A stretch of DNA of 64,000 nucleotides from Oscillospiraceae bacterium (GCA_015065085.1 SVQW01000002.1:62001-126000), one strand, 5' to 3'; shown: positions 9,471 through 19,130, counted from the stretch's first letter. Program-made: numbers and translations. Notes: generated by a model not told the origin, from the letters alone.

Positions 9471-10106
9471 ATGGAACTTAAATTTGACGAAAAAGGCCTT
9501 ATTCCCTGCGTTGTACAGGATTTTATTACAAAAAAGGTACTCACCGTAGCTTACATGAACAAGGAAAGCCTCGAAATAACTCTCAAAGAAAAGCGCACCT
9601 GCTTCTTCTCCAGAAGCCGTCAGGTATTGTGGCGCAAGGGTGAGCATTCCGGCAACGTACAGCATCTTGTACGCCTCACCTCCGATTGTGACAACGATGC
9701 GTTAGTGGCAGAGGTCATAAAGGACGGACCCGCTTGCCATCTCGGTACAGACAGTTGTTTTAACAATCTTATTTATAATGACGATGCACAGAGTGAGTTT
9801 TCCATTGAAGCTCTCTACCGCCTTATCGAGGGCAGAAAAACCGAGAAAAAAGAAGGCTCCTACACCACATATCTTTTTGAAAAGGGCAAGGAAAAGATAC
9901 TCAAAAAAGTCGGTGAGGAATGTACCGAGGTTATTATTGGTGCCATGAAGGACAGCAAGGAGGAAACTATTTACGAAATATCCGACCTTGCATATCATGT
10001 ACTTGTGCTGATGGTGGAAATGGGAATTACTGTTGACGACATCAAAAACGAGCTTGCCTCCCGTCATGTTGTGGACAAAAAGGTAAAACAGGAAACCATG
10101 AAATAA
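9471..10106 (+). CDS. hisIE: Bifunctional PR-AMP cyclohydrolase / PR-ATP pyrophosphatase
   Basis: Fusion enzyme (211 aa) catalysing steps 2 and 3 of histidine synthesis. Residues 1 to about 110 are the zinc-dependent cyclohydrolase (HisI: LWRKGEHSGN, the DCDNDALV and CHLGTDSCF metal ligands). Residues about 115-211 are the all-helical pyrophosphatase (HisE: KKVGEECTEVIIGA and EISDLAYHVLVLM). It is last in the operon and directly precedes a strong terminator. Confidence 0.95.
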   Translation: MELKFDEKGLIPCVVQDFITKKVLTVAYMNKESLEITLKEKRTCFFSRSRQVLWRKGEHSGNVQHLVRLTSDCDNDALVAEVIKDGPACHLGTDSCFNNLIYNDDAQSEFSIEALYRLIEGRKTEKKEGSYTTYLFEKGKEKILKKVGEECTEVIIGAMKDSKEETIYEISDLAYHVLVLMVEMGITVDDIKNELASRHVVDKKVKQETMK

Positions 10107-10115
10107 TAATATATC

Positions 10116-10158
10116 AAAAGCCAAACAGACATGCAAAATGCATGTCTGTTTGGCTTTT
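10116..10158. terminator. Bidirectional rho-independent terminator (his operon / sialidase-AraC gene)
   Basis: Perfect 19-bp stem (10116-10134 with 10140-10158) and a 5-base loop. Flanking A and T runs serve both strands. It lies between the convergent hisIE and the gene ending at 10172. Confidence 0.9.
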
Positions 10159-10171
10159 ATTTATATATTCT

Positions 10172-11884
10172 TTATTTAACGATTTTGTTAAGCCTGCGGT
10201 ATTCGGTGGGGGAAATTCTTTCGGACTGGCGGAATTTTTTGATGAAAAAGCTGTAATCACCGAATCCGCACTGCATTGCTATATCCGTTATCTTATCGTC
10301 GGTGGTGACAAGAAGCTTCTTAGCTTTGGAAAATCTGCAAACGTTTCTGTATTCAATAATGCTAAGCTTGGTTTTACGCTTAAAAACATGGCACAGATAA
10401 TAGGTGCTGACGTTCAATTCACGTGCAATAGAGGAAATGTCTGTATCCTGTGTAATATTTTCCTGGATATAAGATATGACACGGTCGACAAGTGGTTCCT
10501 CGCGTGTGCCTGATGCAGATATATCGGCATTATTGAGAAGCTCGGCAAGGTTAATGAGATTTTGGCGCACACTTCCCTTGCGGGTCTTTATATTGTCTAT
10601 ATATTCATCCATCTTCTTCACATCGACGCAGTGCATATTACGGCAGGAAATGGGATAAAACGCAAACACTGCGGCGAGCATACGGTCGGTATCATCATAA
10701 GCTGAAAGCTCGTCGGCAAGCTTTTGGCTGTCCATAAACTCATTGGTTTCGGAATATACACACTCACCCTCATATTTGCCCAGCTTATTAACGATTTTCT
10801 GCGTATAACCGCCGTCGGTTTTAAATTCACCGCAAAGTATATCCTGCTCATTTATTTTTGCAATAAGTATCTCGCGTGCAAAGTCATAAGCATCCTCGAC
10901 CTTCTTTACACCTGCGGCACGTTCGCGGTCATAGATAACATATATCCAACCGTCCTCGCCCTCAATGGCATCGGGATAAGAAACAGTATCGCGTCCGTCA
11001 AGAAGAAGCTTATACGGCCAGGTTGCGCCATCGTCCTCAGACAGCATTGCGGTAAGATTATTCCTGCCGGTATATTCATGATGGTTTATCATAAGAAGTC
11101 TGCCCGAATTAAGACGTCTTACATGAAATCGCGTTGAAGGATTGGGGACGGAATAACGCCTGCCGTCCACCCAGGTGATACCCCTGTCGTACGATTCGGT
11201 AATTCCCGTACCGGTGGTAGTACGCGTAAGCATACAAAGTGCACCGTTTTTCTTTTCAAATATCATGCTTTCGTCATATGAACGTCCCGGCATGTTGGAG
11301 CATCCGCCAAGATATGTTATGGTTTTGCCGTTGTCTGTACTGATATGTACGTTAGCGCCTGAATTTCTGAAGTTTTCTTTGGCCCAAAAATCATCGGAAC
11401 GGTAAATATGCTTTTTGAGCAGTGAGCAATACGACCAGTAATCCCAGACACAAATCGGGAACAGCCACTCTCCTCCGGACAGTACGGTAGGCTTATTGAG
11501 CATAACACCGTAGCCAACGAAAAACTCCTCCGACCATTTAAGCTCGTCGGCATCGGGATCTTCGCATATAACGGCATAGGTTTCAAATTCATGTCCCAGA
11601 CACCAGAAAAACCACAGCCTTCCCAGCGGGTCTATCCATACAGTGGGGTCAAAGCAACGGTGAGTTTCACCCGCGTAAGCGGCACACACCGGCTCTGTCC
11701 AGTTTTCGCCGTCATCGTCACTTTGTATCACAACGCTGTAATTTCCGCAAAGCTCATCCAGCATACCGGAATAAAACGTACAGAAAAGCCTTCCGCTTTT
11801 TGTTCTTTCCACTGACGGAATCCCCTGCCATATACGGTAAGGAGTGGAAAATTCAATCAGTTTTTCTTTATCGCTTATAAACAT
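10172..11884 (-). CDS. Sialidase-like beta-propeller fused to AraC-type DNA-binding domain
   Basis: A 570-residue two-part protein. Residues 1 to about 345 resemble the exo-alpha-sialidase / BNR propeller family, with four Asp-box motifs (SDDDGENW 55-62, STDNGKT 182-188, SYDRGITW 231-238, SEDDGATW 282-289) and an N-terminal R-I-x-x-G-I-P element. Residues about 465-570 are an AraC/XylS double helix-turn-helix (ISSIARELNVSTYYLCHVFKR; ITDIAMQCGFGDYSFFIKKFR; SPTEYRRL). There is no signal peptide, so the propeller is cytoplasmic. The likely role is a regulator sensing or processing a sialoside or related glycan, which is inference. GAGGTG precedes the ATG. It lies 64 bases after the helicase gene and shares the his terminator. 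Confidence 0.85.
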   Translation of the reverse strand: MFISDKEKLIEFSTPYRIWQGIPSVERTKSGRLFCTFYSGMLDELCGNYSVVIQSDDDGENWTEPVCAAYAGETHRCFDPTVWIDPLGRLWFFWCLGHEFETYAVICEDPDADELKWSEEFFVGYGVMLNKPTVLSGGEWLFPICVWDYWSYCSLLKKHIYRSDDFWAKENFRNSGANVHISTDNGKTITYLGGCSNMPGRSYDESMIFEKKNGALCMLTRTTTGTGITESYDRGITWVDGRRYSVPNPSTRFHVRRLNSGRLLMINHHEYTGRNNLTAMLSEDDGATWPYKLLLDGRDTVSYPDAIEGEDGWIYVIYDRERAAGVKKVEDAYDFAREILIAKINEQDILCGEFKTDGGYTQKIVNKLGKYEGECVYSETNEFMDSQKLADELSAYDDTDRMLAAVFAFYPISCRNMHCVDVKKMDEYIDNIKTRKGSVRQNLINLAELLNNADISASGTREEPLVDRVISYIQENITQDTDISSIARELNVSTYYLCHVFKRKTKLSIIEYRNVCRFSKAKKLLVTTDDKITDIAMQCGFGDYSFFIKKFRQSERISPTEYRRLNKIVK

Positions 11885-11948
11885 CTTTTCACCTCATGAG
11901 TTTTTTACAGTATAAAACAACATTTTGTAAAAAAATATAACGATATTG

Positions 11949-14324
11949 TCATAAAAACTCTTTCAGCTTTTGATAAATATCCTTGGGATCGGAAACGTTT
12001 TTAATATTCTGCCAGAATGGCGGAAATGTTTCCTTTGTTTCGTCATACATAAAGCGCTCATCAACAAGAAGTGCAAAACCGCGGTCGTTTTCAGTACGTA
12101 TAACACGCCCCATCGCCTGAAACACCCGGTTCATGCCGGGATAAAAGAAACTGTAATTAAAGCCGTTTTCATCATTTTCGGTGAAATATGTTGACACGGC
12201 ACTGCGCTCAACGCAGGGGGACGGCAATCCCGTACCGATTATCACAACACCCGTCAATCGGTCGCCCGTAAGGTCTATACCCTCGGAAAAAATACCTCCC
12301 ATAACCGCAAAACCCACCAATGTTTTTTGGGGTGATTCCTTGAAAAGCGAAATGTACATTTCGCGCTCTGCCGATGACATTTTTCGCTTCTGCATGATAA
12401 AATCGGAATCCGGGTACATCATCCTGTATATAGACGATGCTTTTTCCATATAGGAAAAAGAAGGAAAAAACACAAGATAATTTCCGGTTTTTACGCTTAC
12501 GGCGGCTTTTACCGCACGAACAAGCTCGGTAAGATTACCATCGCGGTCATTGAATTTGGTAGAAAGCCCATAGGACATAATAAGGAAATTATCCTGCAAA
12601 AACGGCGAAGGCACCTCATATTTAAGGTCGTGATCCTCATATCCCAGCATTGTCAGATAATACTCCCATGGCAAGAGTGTTGCCGAAAAGAACACCGCGG
12701 TTCCGCTGTTTTTAACCACATTTTTGATACGATCGCCAGGGTTTACGCAGTAAAGTCTGATTTTTTTATCCTCATCCACATATCTCACACAGCTTTTGTC
12801 GTACTGCAACGCCGTATTCACAAAATGACGGCATTCCAACATAAGGCTTATAAGCTCGTTGAATTTTTCTTTCTCCAGCCCGGTAAAGACCTCGCGGTTC
12901 TTTTTCATTGCTTCCGAAAGCATCATGTGAAAGCGGTTGACACACAGGTACAGTGCCTCAGGCATATCAAAGCTGACATATTCCGAGTATTCCTCCGCGT
13001 CTGCCACAAGGGAGTCGATGTAGCCCTGTATTTTTTTTATAACATCGTCAAGCTGAGGGAAGCTGTCTTTAAAAGTATTATTGAATTTTGCAAACCATGA
13101 TTTTTTCAGCTCTGCGGAAAACATTTCACGTGCACGGTCCGCCAGGTTATGAGCCTCGTCCACCAGAAGGACAAACTTTTCGCCCGTTTCGTTATGACGG
13201 CGTATAGCGGCACGGGGGTCGAACACATAGTTATAATCCCCTATCATGACATCGCACCACTCAGAAATGTCAAGAGAAAACTCGAACGGACACACCTTAT
13301 GCTTTTCGGCGTATTCACGCACCGTTTCATCCGTAATTATCCATTCGTTTGTTATTATATCAAATATGGCATCATTCACACGGTCATAATAGCCGTTTCC
13401 GCGTTCACAGCTTTCGCAGGGGTAATCCTTTTCCTTTACACCGGGGTAAATGCACATTTTGCCCTTGGCGCTTATGGTCACGCACTTAATAAACGGATTC
13501 TCGCCGCCGATAAGTTTTAAAGCCTCGCGCGCTACCGACTGAGTAGATGTTTTGGCTGTAAGGTAAAATATCTTATCGGTGTTTTTATTAAAGCTCAAAA
13601 CGGCGGGATACAGGGTAGACATGGTCTTGCCTATTCCTGTGGGAGCATTTACGTAAAGACTGTAATTATGAGTTACGGCAGTGTAGCACTCCTTCATAAG
13701 ATCACTCTGACCTGCTCTTGCCTTTTTGAAAGGAAAACGAAGCTGTTTCACTCCGATAGTGCGCTTATTGTGCATATCCAGCGCCAGAAGCGCCCATTTG
13801 CCGTAAGAGTGCACCAGAGAGTGAAAAAACTCCGTTATCTGAGAAGACGTAAAGGAATAATTGAAGGTACGTATTTCGTTTTCCTCTACATGATAATATA
13901 TAAGCTTAACATTTATAACATCAAGCTTTTTTGACTTCATCAGCATATAGGCATAGCACTTTGCCTGTGCAAGATGAAGCCGTGAAAAATGCTCATCTAT
14001 AAGTGCCAGAGGATATATGACCGACTTTATTTCGTCAACTGTATATTCAAAGCCGTCAAAGGTAACACCGTCGGCACGTCCGCCCACTTCGAGTATATAA
14101 TCGCTGAATTCAAGTGTCGCCGAAAGACGCACCTCTGCCTTGTACTGTTCGTCCTTTAAAAGACATTCCCGCTGTATCATGCGGTGGACAGCCGTACCGT
14201 TTATCAGCTCGTAGTGACTGCCGCTTTTCTTCACATCACCCATTCTGAGGACAAAAGCACATAATTCACGCACACTGAGTGAAATCTTCGGCTTTGTATC
14301 TTTATCGGAAAATACAGGCTTCAC
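11949..14324 (-). CDS. Rad3/DinG-like DNA helicase with N-terminal PD-(D/E)XK nuclease-like domain
   Basis: Superfamily 2 iron-sulfur helicase of about 791 aa. Residues about 10-170 resemble a Cas4/RecB-type PD-(D/E)XK nuclease (GTAVHRMIQ, GGRADGV...VDEIKS, LAQAKCYAYML). Then come Walker A APTGIGKT (about 227-234), four cysteines spaced as in XPD/DinG Fe-S helicases (CVTISAKGKMC...CESC), the DEAH box LVDEAHNLADRA, and the C-terminal motif VFQAMGRVIRTENDRG. It likely unwinds and processes branched DNA. The GTG at 14324 is preferred because AAAGGA sits about 9 bases upstream; an in-frame TTG at 14333 abuts that RBS. Last gene of the prfA operon proper. Confidence 0.85.
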   Translation of the reverse strand: MKPVFSDKDTKPKISLSVRELCAFVLRMGDVKKSGSHYELINGTAVHRMIQRECLLKDEQYKAEVRLSATLEFSDYILEVGGRADGVTFDGFEYTVDEIKSVIYPLALIDEHFSRLHLAQAKCYAYMLMKSKKLDVINVKLIYYHVEENEIRTFNYSFTSSQITEFFHSLVHSYGKWALLALDMHNKRTIGVKQLRFPFKKARAGQSDLMKECYTAVTHNYSLYVNAPTGIGKTMSTLYPAVLSFNKNTDKIFYLTAKTSTQSVAREALKLIGGENPFIKCVTISAKGKMCIYPGVKEKDYPCESCERGNGYYDRVNDAIFDIITNEWIITDETVREYAEKHKVCPFEFSLDISEWCDVMIGDYNYVFDPRAAIRRHNETGEKFVLLVDEAHNLADRAREMFSAELKKSWFAKFNNTFKDSFPQLDDVIKKIQGYIDSLVADAEEYSEYVSFDMPEALYLCVNRFHMMLSEAMKKNREVFTGLEKEKFNELISLMLECRHFVNTALQYDKSCVRYVDEDKKIRLYCVNPGDRIKNVVKNSGTAVFFSATLLPWEYYLTMLGYEDHDLKYEVPSPFLQDNFLIMSYGLSTKFNDRDGNLTELVRAVKAAVSVKTGNYLVFFPSFSYMEKASSIYRMMYPDSDFIMQKRKMSSAEREMYISLFKESPQKTLVGFAVMGGIFSEGIDLTGDRLTGVVIIGTGLPSPCVERSAVSTYFTENDENGFNYSFFYPGMNRVFQAMGRVIRTENDRGFALLVDERFMYDETKETFPPFWQNIKNVSDPKDIYQKLKEFL

Positions 14325-14342
14325 GACAGTCAATCCTTTCTT

Positions 14343-15569
14343 TTATTGTGCAGAAGTAATTATATCCCCTGCCCTCGCGGCAAACGGGAGTTCCATGTAA
14401 AACTCCATCTGGGGATGAGGTGTAGATTCTATGGGATTCATTTTGCTGTCATACAGTCTGCCGATGGTTATATCACAAGCTGTCTTGCCGGGGGTGAGAA
14501 AACGTGCCGCTTCTCCATAAAGCATTTTGTTCTTCTGACAGCATTTTGCAAGTCCTGTTTCTGCATCGTAATCCGTGATAGTGGCAAAGAACGATTTTTC
14601 TTTAAGATAACCTGCCGTGGAAGCAAGGTTAGGCTCTTGCATTGAATTATTGAAATAGTAACCCGTGCAGTATTCACGGTGGGAAACGCTGTCAAGCTCT
14701 CTGAGAATCGCAGGATTGAACTCCCTGCCCTCCGCCCAGTCATCCATTGCCATGCGATAAGCATTTGTAACAACAGCTGTGTAGTAAGCGCTCTTCATTC
14801 TGCCCTCTATCTTAAAGCTGTTTATACCGGCTTTATAAAGCTCGGGAATATGCTCCACAAGGCACATGTCGCGTGATCCGAAAATATAGGTTCCCTCGGG
14901 ATGAATTTCACCGGTAAGAATATTTTCGGGACGCTTTTCCTCCGCAAATCGGTATATCCAGCGGCAGGGCTGAGCACACTTACCCTCGTTTGCCCCGCGT
15001 CCCGTGTAATAATCCGACAGCAGGCATCTGCCCGAAACAGACACACACATAGAACCGTGCACAAAGGCCTCAAGCTCCAGTGTGTTTGGTGTTTTGGCAC
15101 GTATTTCGGCAATTTCCTCAAGAGTCAGTTCTCTTGCAAGAACAACGCGTTTGGCACCCATATCATGCCATGCACGGCAGGACTGATAATTAAAATTTGC
15201 CCCCTGAGTTGAAATGTGGACATCAATATCGGGAAGGCACTTCTTAACCTGACAGAATACGCCCAGATCCGCAACAATAAGAGCATCAGGCTTTATTTCA
15301 CCCAGCTTTTCAAGGTATTCGGGCAGTTTATCTATGTCGTTGTTACGCGGCATTGTGTTTACGGTGACGTAAACCTTCACACCTGCCTGATGAGCTTTTG
15401 CTACCGCGGCTTTCATTTCGTCAAATGAAAAATTATCTGCCGCAGCACGCATGCCAAAGCTGTCACCCGCAAGGTACACCGCATCTGCACCGTACCTTAC
15501 GGCAAATTCAAATTTTTCATAATTTCCTGCCGGAGAGAGTATCTCCGGCTTTTTAATCTCGTTTACCAT
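14343..15569 (-). CDS. U32-family peptidase / tRNA hydroxylation protein (TrhP-like)
   Basis: Peptidase U32 family, 408 aa, the size of the TrhP/RlhA-related group that takes part in 5-hydroxyuridine formation on RNA. Motifs: N-terminal PEILSPAGNYEKFEFAVRYGADAVYLAG and the U32 signature ELEAFVHGSMCVSVSGRC, with conserved cysteines (SGRCLLSDY, EGKCAQPCRW) fitting an Fe-S ligand set. C-terminal SFKIEGRMKSAYY. Four bases separate it from the M18 gene upstream. The protease label is historical; an RNA-modifying role is family knowledge, not shown here. Confidence 0.85.
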   Translation of the reverse strand: MVNEIKKPEILSPAGNYEKFEFAVRYGADAVYLAGDSFGMRAAADNFSFDEMKAAVAKAHQAGVKVYVTVNTMPRNNDIDKLPEYLEKLGEIKPDALIVADLGVFCQVKKCLPDIDVHISTQGANFNYQSCRAWHDMGAKRVVLARELTLEEIAEIRAKTPNTLELEAFVHGSMCVSVSGRCLLSDYYTGRGANEGKCAQPCRWIYRFAEEKRPENILTGEIHPEGTYIFGSRDMCLVEHIPELYKAGINSFKIEGRMKSAYYTAVVTNAYRMAMDDWAEGREFNPAILRELDSVSHREYCTGYYFNNSMQEPNLASTAGYLKEKSFFATITDYDAETGLAKCCQKNKMLYGEAARFLTPGKTACDITIGRLYDSKMNPIESTPHPQMEFYMELPFAARAGDIITSAQ

Positions 15570-15573
15570 AGCG

Positions 15574-16944
15574 TTATATAAATTCGAAGAATGCTTTTAC
15601 TGCTTTATAGGTCATATAAACATCGGTTTTTGACACAAGCTCATAAGGCGCATGCATGGAAACTACCGCAACACCGATATCCACCGTGTCAACATTAAGG
15701 TTGGCAACATATTTTGCAACCGTTCCGCCGCCGCCCAGGTCCGTTTTACCCAACTCTGCAGTCTGCCACAGTGCACCGCCCTTTTCAAAGGCACGTGCAA
15801 CCTGTCCGATATATTCGGCAGAGGCATCAGAGGTACCGCTTTTTCCGCGTGAGCCTGTGTATTTTGTAAGCACGACACCGTTATTGATAAATGCGGCGTT
15901 ACGCTTTTCGTATGCATCTGCGTAGTCGGGGTCGAAGCAGGCATTTACATCGGCAGAAAGACACTTGGAATTATTGAGGGCCTTTCGGGGATTGACCTTT
16001 TGGCTGTTTGCCAGTTCCACAATAAAGTCATAAAGGAAATTGGACTGGAGTCCCGTGTTTCCGTCACTTCCCGTTTCTTCCTTATCGGCAAAAACGCTCA
16101 CAAGTGTCTTTTCGGGCATGTCCGCTTCAAGTATTGCCATAAGCTGAGGATACGCACAAACGCGGTCATCGTGACCGTATGCGGCAATAAGACTTCTGTC
16201 AAAGCCTACATCGCGTGCCTTGAAGGTGGGGACCGCACTTATTTCGGCACAGGTAAAATCGCGCTCGGTGATACCGTATTTTTCGTTTATGAGCTTCATT
16301 ATATTTTCTTTAATCTTTTCGCCCGAGTCACTATCCGTGGGACGGGTTCCCAAAATTATATTCAGTGTCTCGGCGGGAATGGCTTCATGCATGGGCTTAG
16401 TCATTTGGTTTGTACCGAGATGAGGAAGCAAGTCACTGATATAGAAAACAGGGTCGTTTTCGTCTTCTCCGATACTGATTTCAACCTGTCTGCCGTCAAG
16501 ACAGCTAACCACGCCATGAAGAGCAAGCGGAATTGTCGTCCACTGATATTTTTTTATGCCGCCGTAATAATGGGTCTTGAAAAAGGCAAAACCGGAATCC
16601 TCATAAAGCGGATTGGGTTTTAGGTCTATTCTCGGACAGTCTATGTGTGCCGCTGCAATGTTCACACCGTTATCAACACTCTTCTTGCCGATTACCGCAA
16701 GTATCACGGCTTTACCGCGGTTATTGAAATATACCTTGTCGCCTGATTTGTATTCTCTGTCATATTCAAATTCATTAAAGCCGTTCTTTTTTGCCATAGC
16801 AATAACGGTATCGGTCGCCATACGTTCGGTTTTACTGCTGTCTAGAAATTTTTTATAGTCCTCGCAGAAGTTATATGCTTTATTTATTTCTTCTTCCGAA
16901 AGCACCTCATAGGCGCTTTTGGCTTTATACATAAGCTCGCTCAT
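15574..16944 (-). CDS. M18-family aminopeptidase
   Basis: Dinuclear-metal aminopeptidase (456 aa, dodecameric M18 family), removing N-terminal residues from cytosolic peptides. Metal and catalytic motifs: AAHIDCPRIDLKPNP (His ligand), ADKEETGSDG (Glu pair), FAYGHDDRVCAY-type loop AAYGHDDRVCAY, and C-terminal VVSMHAPYELVSKTD (His ligand). Its ATG at 16944 lies 20 bases inside the 3' end of the transglycosylase gene, with GGAGGT 8 bases upstream. Confidence 0.9.
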   Translation of the reverse strand: MSELMYKAKSAYEVLSEEEINKAYNFCEDYKKFLDSSKTERMATDTVIAMAKKNGFNEFEYDREYKSGDKVYFNNRGKAVILAVIGKKSVDNGVNIAAAHIDCPRIDLKPNPLYEDSGFAFFKTHYYGGIKKYQWTTIPLALHGVVSCLDGRQVEISIGEDENDPVFYISDLLPHLGTNQMTKPMHEAIPAETLNIILGTRPTDSDSGEKIKENIMKLINEKYGITERDFTCAEISAVPTFKARDVGFDRSLIAAYGHDDRVCAYPQLMAILEADMPEKTLVSVFADKEETGSDGNTGLQSNFLYDFIVELANSQKVNPRKALNNSKCLSADVNACFDPDYADAYEKRNAAFINNGVVLTKYTGSRGKSGTSDASAEYIGQVARAFEKGGALWQTAELGKTDLGGGGTVAKYVANLNVDTVDIGVAVVSMHAPYELVSKTDVYMTYKAVKAFFEFI

Positions 16945-17512
16945 TTTTTGTTACCTCCAGAATATTTCTGTATTTTTCAATTGACCTTTTAATTTTTCCC
17001 ACGTAATTGCGCGTTTCTTCAAAGGGTATGTGGTAAAGCGCGCCGTCCTTATAATATCTTTCATCTTTCATCCAGCTTTTTATTCTGGCGCGCCCTGCGT
17101 TATATGCAGCATGGGCAACATCCGCATCGTCAAACTCCTCGTAAAGCATAGACAAAAGAAGGGTCCCGTAGCGTATATTCACCTCCGGGGACATAATGTC
17201 AAGGCTTTCGCTGTCTTCACCCGTTTTGGTGCACAGCCACTCAAAAGTATCCTGCGTTATCTGCATCAATCCAAGGGCATTTTTGGGAGACACGGCATCT
17301 GCATCAAAACCACTCTCGCACAGAATGGTAGCATAGACCACAGATGGCTCAATGCCGTATTTGTGCGAATATTTTTCCACAATCGCCGTGTATTTAAGCG
17401 GATATGTGTTTTTCTCGTTTTCGAGAGCGGTTTGGGTGTAATTATGCACTGCTGCCACTGTGCAAACCACTATTATTACAATCGTGAAAAATGCTTTATA
17501 TCTTAATTTCAT
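16925..17512 (-). CDS. Membrane-anchored lytic transglycosylase (SLT domain)
   Basis: Peptidoglycan-cleaving enzyme, 195 aa. Residues about 6-26 form a signal anchor (FFTIVIIVVCTVAAV). The SLT/Slt70-like lysozyme fold follows, with catalytic Glu in ILCESGFD, then SPKNALGLMQIT, NIRYGT and AAYNAG. The start at 17512 is chosen from an AGAAGGAT RBS inside coaE; an earlier in-frame start at 17545 is less well placed. Overlaps coaE by 17 bases and the M18 gene by 20. Confidence 0.88.
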   Translation of the reverse strand: MKLRYKAFFTIVIIVVCTVAAVHNYTQTALENEKNTYPLKYTAIVEKYSHKYGIEPSVVYATILCESGFDADAVSPKNALGLMQITQDTFEWLCTKTGEDSESLDIMSPEVNIRYGTLLLSMLYEEFDDADVAHAAYNAGRARIKSWMKDERYYKDGALYHIPFEETRNYVGKIKRSIEKYRNILEVTKNERAYV

Positions 17513-18095
17513 GTGCAATCCTTCTGACAGCCTCACCAAGAGCATCGAGGTCGGAGTTATTATATATCACATAGTCGCACTTATTTACAAGCTCGTCGGA
17601 GCTTATCTGATTCATGATACGGCTTACGGCAAATTCACGGGTGATATTATCCCTCTCCATTATACGTCTTATGCGTATTTCTTCATCTGCCACAACGGCT
17701 ATTGTTTTATAGCATATTCTGTCAAGCCCGCTTTCAAAAAGAAGCGGTGCATCGACTATGGCATATTCAATACCTTTATTTTCAAATTCCGCGATTCTTT
17801 CCAGCGTAAAGTTTATTATATGCTTGTGGGTTATTTCTTCAAGAATTCTCTTTTTTTGCGCATCGTTAAATATGACAGAGGCAAGCTTTTTTCGTATTAT
17901 CTCACCATTTTCGTCAAGTATTGATTTTCCGAAAGCTTCAACCACCTCTCGGTAGCATTCGTTTCCTTTTTTCATGACCGTGCGTGAAACTGCATCCGTA
18001 TCCACCGAGGGTATTCCGAGCTGTTCAAAAGCACGGCAAACCTGACCCTTGCCTGCTCCGCTTCCTCCGCAAAGACCTATTATCCTCACAGGCAT
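17496..18095 (-). CDS. coaE: Dephospho-CoA kinase
   Basis: Last step of coenzyme A synthesis: ATP-dependent phosphorylation of dephospho-CoA. 199 aa. P-loop GLCGGSGAGKG at the N terminus, VDTDAVSR substrate motif, DAPLLFESGLD, and RRIMERDNITREFAVSRIMNQIS. The start at 18095 has GAGGTGAT directly upstream; it overlaps the 3' end of the sua5 gene by 10 bases. Confidence 0.93.
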   Translation of the reverse strand: MPVRIIGLCGGSGAGKGQVCRAFEQLGIPSVDTDAVSRTVMKKGNECYREVVEAFGKSILDENGEIIRKKLASVIFNDAQKKRILEEITHKHIINFTLERIAEFENKGIEYAIVDAPLLFESGLDRICYKTIAVVADEEIRIRRIMERDNITREFAVSRIMNQISSDELVNKCDYVIYNNSDLDALGEAVRRIAHEIKI

Positions 18096-19129
18096 ATCAC
18101 CTCGTATCCGCATGCCTTTATAAGGCGGTTGTAGACCGCAAAGCCCACTCCGCTGCGGCAGGGCTCCACTGCATAAACAACATCGAAATCATGGCGGTCG
18201 ATTTCTCTGAGCTTTTCAAACAGCAGTTTTGCCTGAGTATTGACATCGGCTTTGGGGCCAAGCGAAAATATGTTCGAAAATGCTTCAAGTCTTTTCTTTT
18301 GCTCCTCAAAGCACAAAACCGCAACACGGGAAGAAGAAAGCTTCCTTTCAAAAAATTCCATAACCTTTTCATCACTTCCGCAAACGGTAACCACCGGTAC
18401 ATGCGGAGCATAATGGCGGTATTTCATTCCGGGAGCAAGGGGTTTCTCACCCTCCTTCATCTTCTCGGTAAGCGCCTTATCTGCTTCAACCGGGGCAAAC
18501 TCACTGAGCTGTTCCATCGTCACTGCGCCCGGGCGCAAAAGCTTTATCACGCCGTTTTTAGGCATGATTATCGTAGATTCAAGCCCTATTTCGCACTGTC
18601 CGCCATCAACTATCATTTCTATTCTGCCATCCATGTCATCTATAACGTGATGTGCACATGTAGGGCTGGGGCTTCCCGAGCGATTTGCCGACGGAGCGGC
18701 TATCGGAACACCGCTTTTGCGTATAAGCTGTGCCGCAACGGGATGGGACGGAAAACGAACGGCAACAGTATCAAGCCCTGCGGTTACCTCAGTAGGGATT
18801 ATATCCGCCTTGGGAAGCACCATTGTTATGGGACCCGGCATAAAGGCACGTGCCAGTTCGTATATAAGTTCTTTATCGGTGCAGGTATTTACGGCAGTAT
18901 ATTTTTCTATATCCTCTATACAGCCTATGTGAATTATCAGCGGATTATCACCAGGGCGTCCCTTGGCTTCGAAAATACGTCGGCAAGCATCTGCATCAAG
19001 CCCGTTTGCACCCAGTCCGTAAACCGTTTCTGTGGGCATGGCAACAAGACCGCCCGATTTTATTATTTCTGCCGCCTCGTCGAGAGGAGCATAGTTCTCA
19101 TTTTCTATTTTTACTACCTTGGTTTCCAA
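18086..19129 (-). CDS. sua5: L-threonylcarbamoyladenylate synthase, long Sua5 form
   Basis: Makes threonylcarbamoyl-AMP for the t6A37 modification of ANN-decoding tRNAs. About 347 aa. The YrdC domain covers residues about 10-205 (GGLVAMPTETVYGLGANG, KGRPGDNPLIIHI, PSANRSGSPSPT). The C-terminal Sua5 domain includes APGMKYRHYAPHVPV. A TTG at 19129 follows GGGTGA; a GTG at 19141 inside prfA is an alternative without a clear RBS. Tightly packed after prfA, so translation factor and tRNA modification genes share a transcript. Confidence 0.9.
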   Translation of the reverse strand: METKVVKIENENYAPLDEAAEIIKSGGLVAMPTETVYGLGANGLDADACRRIFEAKGRPGDNPLIIHIGCIEDIEKYTAVNTCTDKELIYELARAFMPGPITMVLPKADIIPTEVTAGLDTVAVRFPSHPVAAQLIRKSGVPIAAPSANRSGSPSPTCAHHVIDDMDGRIEMIVDGGQCEIGLESTIIMPKNGVIKLLRPGAVTMEQLSEFAPVEADKALTEKMKEGEKPLAPGMKYRHYAPHVPVVTVCGSDEKVMEFFERKLSSSRVAVLCFEEQKKRLEAFSNIFSLGPKADVNTQAKLLFEKLREIDRHDFDVVYAVEPCRSGVGFAVYNRLIKACGYEVICL

Positions 19130-19130
19130 A

